A stretch of DNA of 64,000 bases. Origin: Epiperipatus broadwayi. Lineage: Eukaryota; Onychophora; Udeonychophora; Euonychophora; Peripatidae. The position numbers and the translations under genes are program-made. The notes below the pieces were generated by a model. It saw only the letters and a list, made by a program, of their open reading frames with translations. It was not told the origin of the DNA and did no database searches. Positions 58,452-64,000 of the stretch are shown one piece after another (the first letter of the stretch is position 1; each line of letters starts with the position of its first letter). Where the stretch lies: positions 1,260,501-1,324,500 of the forward strand of contig JAQFVV010000072.1 of NCBI GenBank assembly GCA_028023455.1. Direction: 5' to 3'.

Positions 58452-58755
58452 ATAGGATATATGAGCACAATTCACATGACCCACCACTCTCCACTCTATC
58501 TCATAACACTGATACACTTGAACACATATATGTGAAAAAGATAAATAATCACCAATATTCGTATTTCATGCTAAAACAGCAATCATCAGTTGGTCCAGAT
58601 TATCATCTCTACACATATATGCAATAAATGCTCAGATATATATTAAGATAGCCAATCCTAATACTTTAATGGACAGGCTTCAATCCACTCCACACTCCAA
58701 CTCTTCAACCGTCTATCCAATTGAAAATCTGATGGTGGAATGCTCAAAGTGTAAC
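58452..58755 (-). mobile_element. Family B repeat, copy 8 (one arm plus centre)
   Basis: The left end ggatatatgagcacaattca is the same terminus as in the complete copy at 53545. Then atcagttggtccagattatc, gctcagatatatattaagat, actttaatggacaggcttca and ttcaaccgtctatccaattg follow. The second arm is missing. Confidence 0.75.
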
Positions 58756-59410
58756 TTTAGCAGTAAAATGTAGTACATATTTTATTTAAAAGTATTTTCA
58801 TTACATGCATAAATCATGATAATTTTAGAAAAACAGCCATGAAAGCTGCTTTTGAAATAAGATTAATGTTACCATAAAAAAAAAAGAAGAAGAAAAAAAC
58901 CCAACTAACTTCAAAAATGAAAAACTGATAAAATAGTGGAAAGCTAAATGCTAAAACTTAGTTATCAATTTAATTCATTTACTTCTTTCCATCTCTGTAG
59001 CAGTAAAAAGGCTGTATTTTTATGTAAAATTATTAGTCTGAGTATGTATAATGTAATAATTTTAATCATGTACCATAAAAATTAAATTTAAAATCTGATC
59101 ATCTTAACGTCAGCAAAAATATTTCAAATTAGAATCAATAAAATCATAGAAATATAACTTTAACCATGGAATCATTAAATCAATAAATGCCATTGGGTGA
59201 AATAAAAAAAATGTAACAACAAGTATTATTGGCTGATACAGAACACATGGGTAAGACTTTACATAGTATTTCAGCTTTGAGTAAAGTTTCAAACAGCATA
59301 TTAAGCATTATTATTTTTTTAAATTCTTTTTGTATATGTACAAATATTAATTTTAATCATGATTTTTTAGAATACAGTGTTAAAAAATTGATTTTTTAAA
59401 AAGAAAGTTG
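58756..59410. other. AT-rich spacer
   Basis: Nothing recognised. Confidence 0.4.
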
Positions 59411-59835
59411 TAAAGAATGCACCCTAAAATTTCTAATAGTCAAGCAATATTATTTTACTGATAGAGGAACCTTACAAACCAAAACACAAGTTAGCGACTT
59501 TATAAAGATAAGAGAGGCTGTCTTATCTTTAATCTAAATTTCTACTTATATAGGCCAATCTGAAGCATCCTGATTTGGGAGCGTGAAGTTGTTGTTCTCT
59601 TTACTGTTTAAGTCAACTATTTCCTTTACTAATTAACTTCTTGCGATTTACAGAGAGCTAATGTTGCGATCTTAATACTGGAAAATCTATAAATTATTGT
59701 AGAGTTGAAATTATATTTCATTGAGTGCACAGGAAATATATGTAAATACTTAAACAAGCTTTAACCTGTAATGAATGTGCCTTAAAATTTCTAATAGTCA
59801 AGCAATATTATTTTGCCAATAGAGAGACCTGTTTA
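59411..59835. repeat. Paired direct repeats enclosing a hairpin block
   Basis: aatttctaatagtcaagcaa (with tattattttRctgatagag) occurs near 59430-59465 and again near 59790-59825. Between them is the gactttataaagataagag hairpin block also seen at 8805-8860. The pair could be the remains of flanking repeats of one element. Confidence 0.45.
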
Positions 59836-60093
59836 CTAAAATAATAATTAGCAAATATTAAAATCAAAATCTAAGGATATTATGTTAATAGAAAAAAATC
59901 AAAAAATCAAAAACAATATTTAGACTTTAGCAAAGATTAATATTTGCCTCCCAAAAATTACTAAACTAAGAATTAATAAAAAACATATACTTAAAGAAAA
60001 GTATTGTAATTTTAAAATATGATACAAATATTATTTAAAAGAAGCAGAAAAAAAATTATATAAACTAATGTTACAATTAATAACAAAAATTTG

Positions 60094-60203
60094 GTCAAGC
60101 GTTGTTAGCCGAGAGGTCAGCGCAGCCGCCTTGCAAGCAAGTAGTTGGTTGTAGACGGTTGTGAGTTCGCCTCCTGGCAGATGCTATGACATATGGAAAA
60201 AAA
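60094..60203 (+). mobile_element. tRNA-derived SINE, family C copy 5
   Basis: gtcaagcgttgttagccgag, aggtcagcgcagccgccttg, caagcaagtagttggttgt, agacggttgtgagttcgcct, then a degraded B box (gagttcgcctcct) and gatgctatgacatatgg with an A run. Confidence 0.8.
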
Positions 60204-60376
60204 CGTGCTTAAATGAAAGTCAATTAACAAATAAAACATTACATTTTTAAAGCTATCAAAAGTTAAACAATGAAAATATGCCAGCAGAATACACTTCAAA
60301 CTTCTTCCATAGTTAAAACAAATTATGAGATATATTACGTTGTTCATTTTGAAGAGTAAATACAAATAGTATTAAT

Positions 60377-62546
<2,170 letters not shown>

Positions 62547-62739
62547 GCTAAATATTGACATATTTATTTTTCTAAAATAAACAACATAATATTTCTTATA
62601 TATATATTTTTTAATTCTGGAAGAAGTTTGAAATTTATTCTGCAGCGATATCTTTTTTTTTTTTTAACGTTTTGCGGAAATTTGAAATCCATAAGTTTCT
62701 AAAATTTCTCATGTAATTTTTTACCTTTTAATAAAATTA

Positions 62740-63075
62740 AAAAATGTAATGTTTTATTTTTTAATTGTAAAGTTAAAATACTTTAATTTAAGCAAAGTAT
62801 TAGTTTATATGTACATTTTCTTCTAATATCATATATTCATTTAAACATATGTTTGTATTCATTTGCCATATTTTAAAATTAAAATACTTTTGTTTAAGTA
62901 CATATATTTTATTAATTTTTATATTAGTTTATGCATTTTTTCTGAGCTATACTTTCACTTAAACATGTTTGTATTCTGCCATCACATTTTAAAATTAAAA
63001 TATTTTTGTTTAAGCACATTTTTGATTGATTCTTACACTATTTCAGTAATTTTTTTTGTCAAATCTTAATATTTG
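62740..63075. repeat. Degenerate tandem repeat, about 113-bp unit
   Basis: ttttaaaattaaaatacttt, tgtttaagtacat, tagtttat and the motif aaacatRtttgtattc recur at about 113-bp spacing (near 62750, 62870 and 62985). The first copy is the most diverged. Confidence 0.5.
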
Positions 63076-63116
63076 CTAAACTCTGAATATTGTTTTAGAA
63101 TTTTTTTTTTCATATA

Positions 63117-63206
63117 ACGCAGCCGAGAGGTCAGCGCTGCCAACTTGCAGACGGTTGTGGCGGGTTCGCTTCCACGCCGATGCTTTGACATATGGAGAAA
63201 AAAAAA
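63117..63206 (+). mobile_element. tRNA-derived SINE, family C copy 6 (deleted)
   Basis: gcagccgagaggtcagcgct, gccaacttgcagacggttgt, B box gggttcgcttccacg, gatgctttgacatatgga with an A run. It lacks about 20 bp of the anticodon-arm region (cttgcaagcaagtag...) present in other copies. A direct repeat of about 65 bp (ttttttgtcaaatMttaata) lies on either side (63050 and 63272). Confidence 0.7.
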
Positions 63207-64000
63207 CAACAACATAAGTAGGGTTTTGATTTTAATATATGCTAATTACTGTTATTATTAATACTAGTAATTTTTTTGTCAAATATTAATATTTGCTAAA
63301 TCATAAAATATTAGTTTTGAAATTTTTATATATATTTTTGTATAACACAATATCCATATTGTTTTGATTTTTTACTAATTATGAAAATATTAGAAACAGT
63401 TTTCTATGAAATTGGTTTGTATTTGTTTTAATTTTCGATGAAATTTAATTTTTTTAATATAATCTGGACAAAATATCAGAACATTATATAGACATAGTAG
63501 ATGTAATGTCAAAAGTTGGTTATCACTTGGTCATTCTGGAGTGACCCCTGTAGTATCCGAAATGGCAAAGAGCATCTACTAAAACATCCATTTCTATCTA
63601 GCAAGTTTACATCTATGAATGATTTAATAATTTTACATAGATGAGAAGTAAAGATCTCTCTACTGAGTAATAGATGTTATATACATATATACTATTTTGA
63701 ACTAGTTTTAGATCTATATATGTTACTTGGATTTAAAATCTTAGGATATTTACATTTCCAAATCATTATTTGAATAGCATGATAAAACTAAATAAATATT
63801 AAAACGATTGGATGGTGCAATTCTTATCATCACAACCAGATTATTTGATTTCCCTGAAAACTAACCATTGGCAAGAAACTGATAGTAAAAATTATACATT
63901 CATGGATTGCATTCTATTGATATCAGTGTCAAAGTGAGAATAAGGCAATGAAAATTATATCCCTTTTATAACATGCAAAAAAAAAAAAAAACTGATAGAG
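63207..64000. other. AT-rich spacer
   Basis: Nothing beyond the duplicated segment noted for the SINE is recognised. A 5-bp-arm hairpin ggtcattctggagtgacc at 63529 is short enough to be chance. Confidence 0.4.

Noticed and set aside
63529-63546. ggtcattctggagtgacc as a nuclear-receptor response element
   Set aside because: The half-sites are separated by 8 bases, not the 1 or 3 expected, and the local palindrome could be chance.

Overview
The window is AT-rich animal nuclear DNA, packed with transposable elements and foldback repeats. I found no complete host gene, rRNA gene, operon or CRISPR array. The evidence for an animal is the mix of decayed elements: L1/Tx1-like and RTE-like LINEs, a Ty3-type gag with a CCHC knuckle, a Penelope-like reverse transcriptase, hAT transposons, tRNA-derived SINEs and long (TA)n and (ATCT)n microsatellites. 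Species cannot be read from the sequence. A SPIN-like hAT copy fits a host known to have received SPIN by horizontal transfer (reported in tetrapods, the bug Rhodnius and the pond snail Lymnaea). A gastropod is my best but weak guess. A cephalopod is less likely, because the SINE I associate with cephalopod genomes is absent.

Layout. 0-6 kb: a possible transposon-derived coding relic, a 128-bp inverted-repeat MITE, a family A foldback, two LINE C-terminal remnants on the minus strand, and a tandem cluster of tRNA-like units. 6.9-7.6 kb: a patch of higher GC with an unassigned open frame that could be a host exon or a promoter. 7.7-8.25 kb: a 571-bp foldback. 9-11.5 kb: a family B repeat, the first family C SINE and an interleaved inverted-repeat complex. 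12-15.3 kb: a decayed plus-strand retroelement with possible LTRs. 18.4-20.8 kb: a minus-strand Ty3-like gag-pro relic between unequal LTRs.

22-38 kb: mostly AT-rich spacer with foldback families A and B, family C SINEs, a decayed LINE near 31.4 kb, a 327-bp foldback beside a (TA)n tract, and two unassigned minus-strand open frames (26.4 and 28.2 kb) that may be exons. 39.2-39.85 kb: a SPIN-like hAT element split by a second hAT element with a perfect 8-bp target duplication. 41.6 kb: a LINE 3' end. 43.1-44.7 kb: a Penelope-like RT remnant between inverted repeats of about 450 bp.

46.8-53.0 kb: the most complete element, a roughly 6-kb LINE with 26-bp tandem repeats at its 5' end, ORF1 (2A-like relic, RNA-binding region, zinc-knuckle relic), AP endonuclease, RT with a YMDD box, a C-terminal domain and a 3'UTR. 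Many frameshifts and stops show it is dead. 53.5-60.2 kb: more family B and C repeats. 60.4-62.5 kb: a roughly 2.2-kb palindrome whose two halves hold complementary (ATCT)n and (GATA)n tracts. 62.7-63.2 kb: a degenerate tandem repeat and a last SINE.

The genes seen are parasitic: autonomous LINE, LTR, PLE and hAT relics, with non-autonomous SINEs and foldback elements that probably depended on such machinery. The window may lie inside large introns or in gene-poor DNA. The few host-exon candidates are flagged as uncertain.
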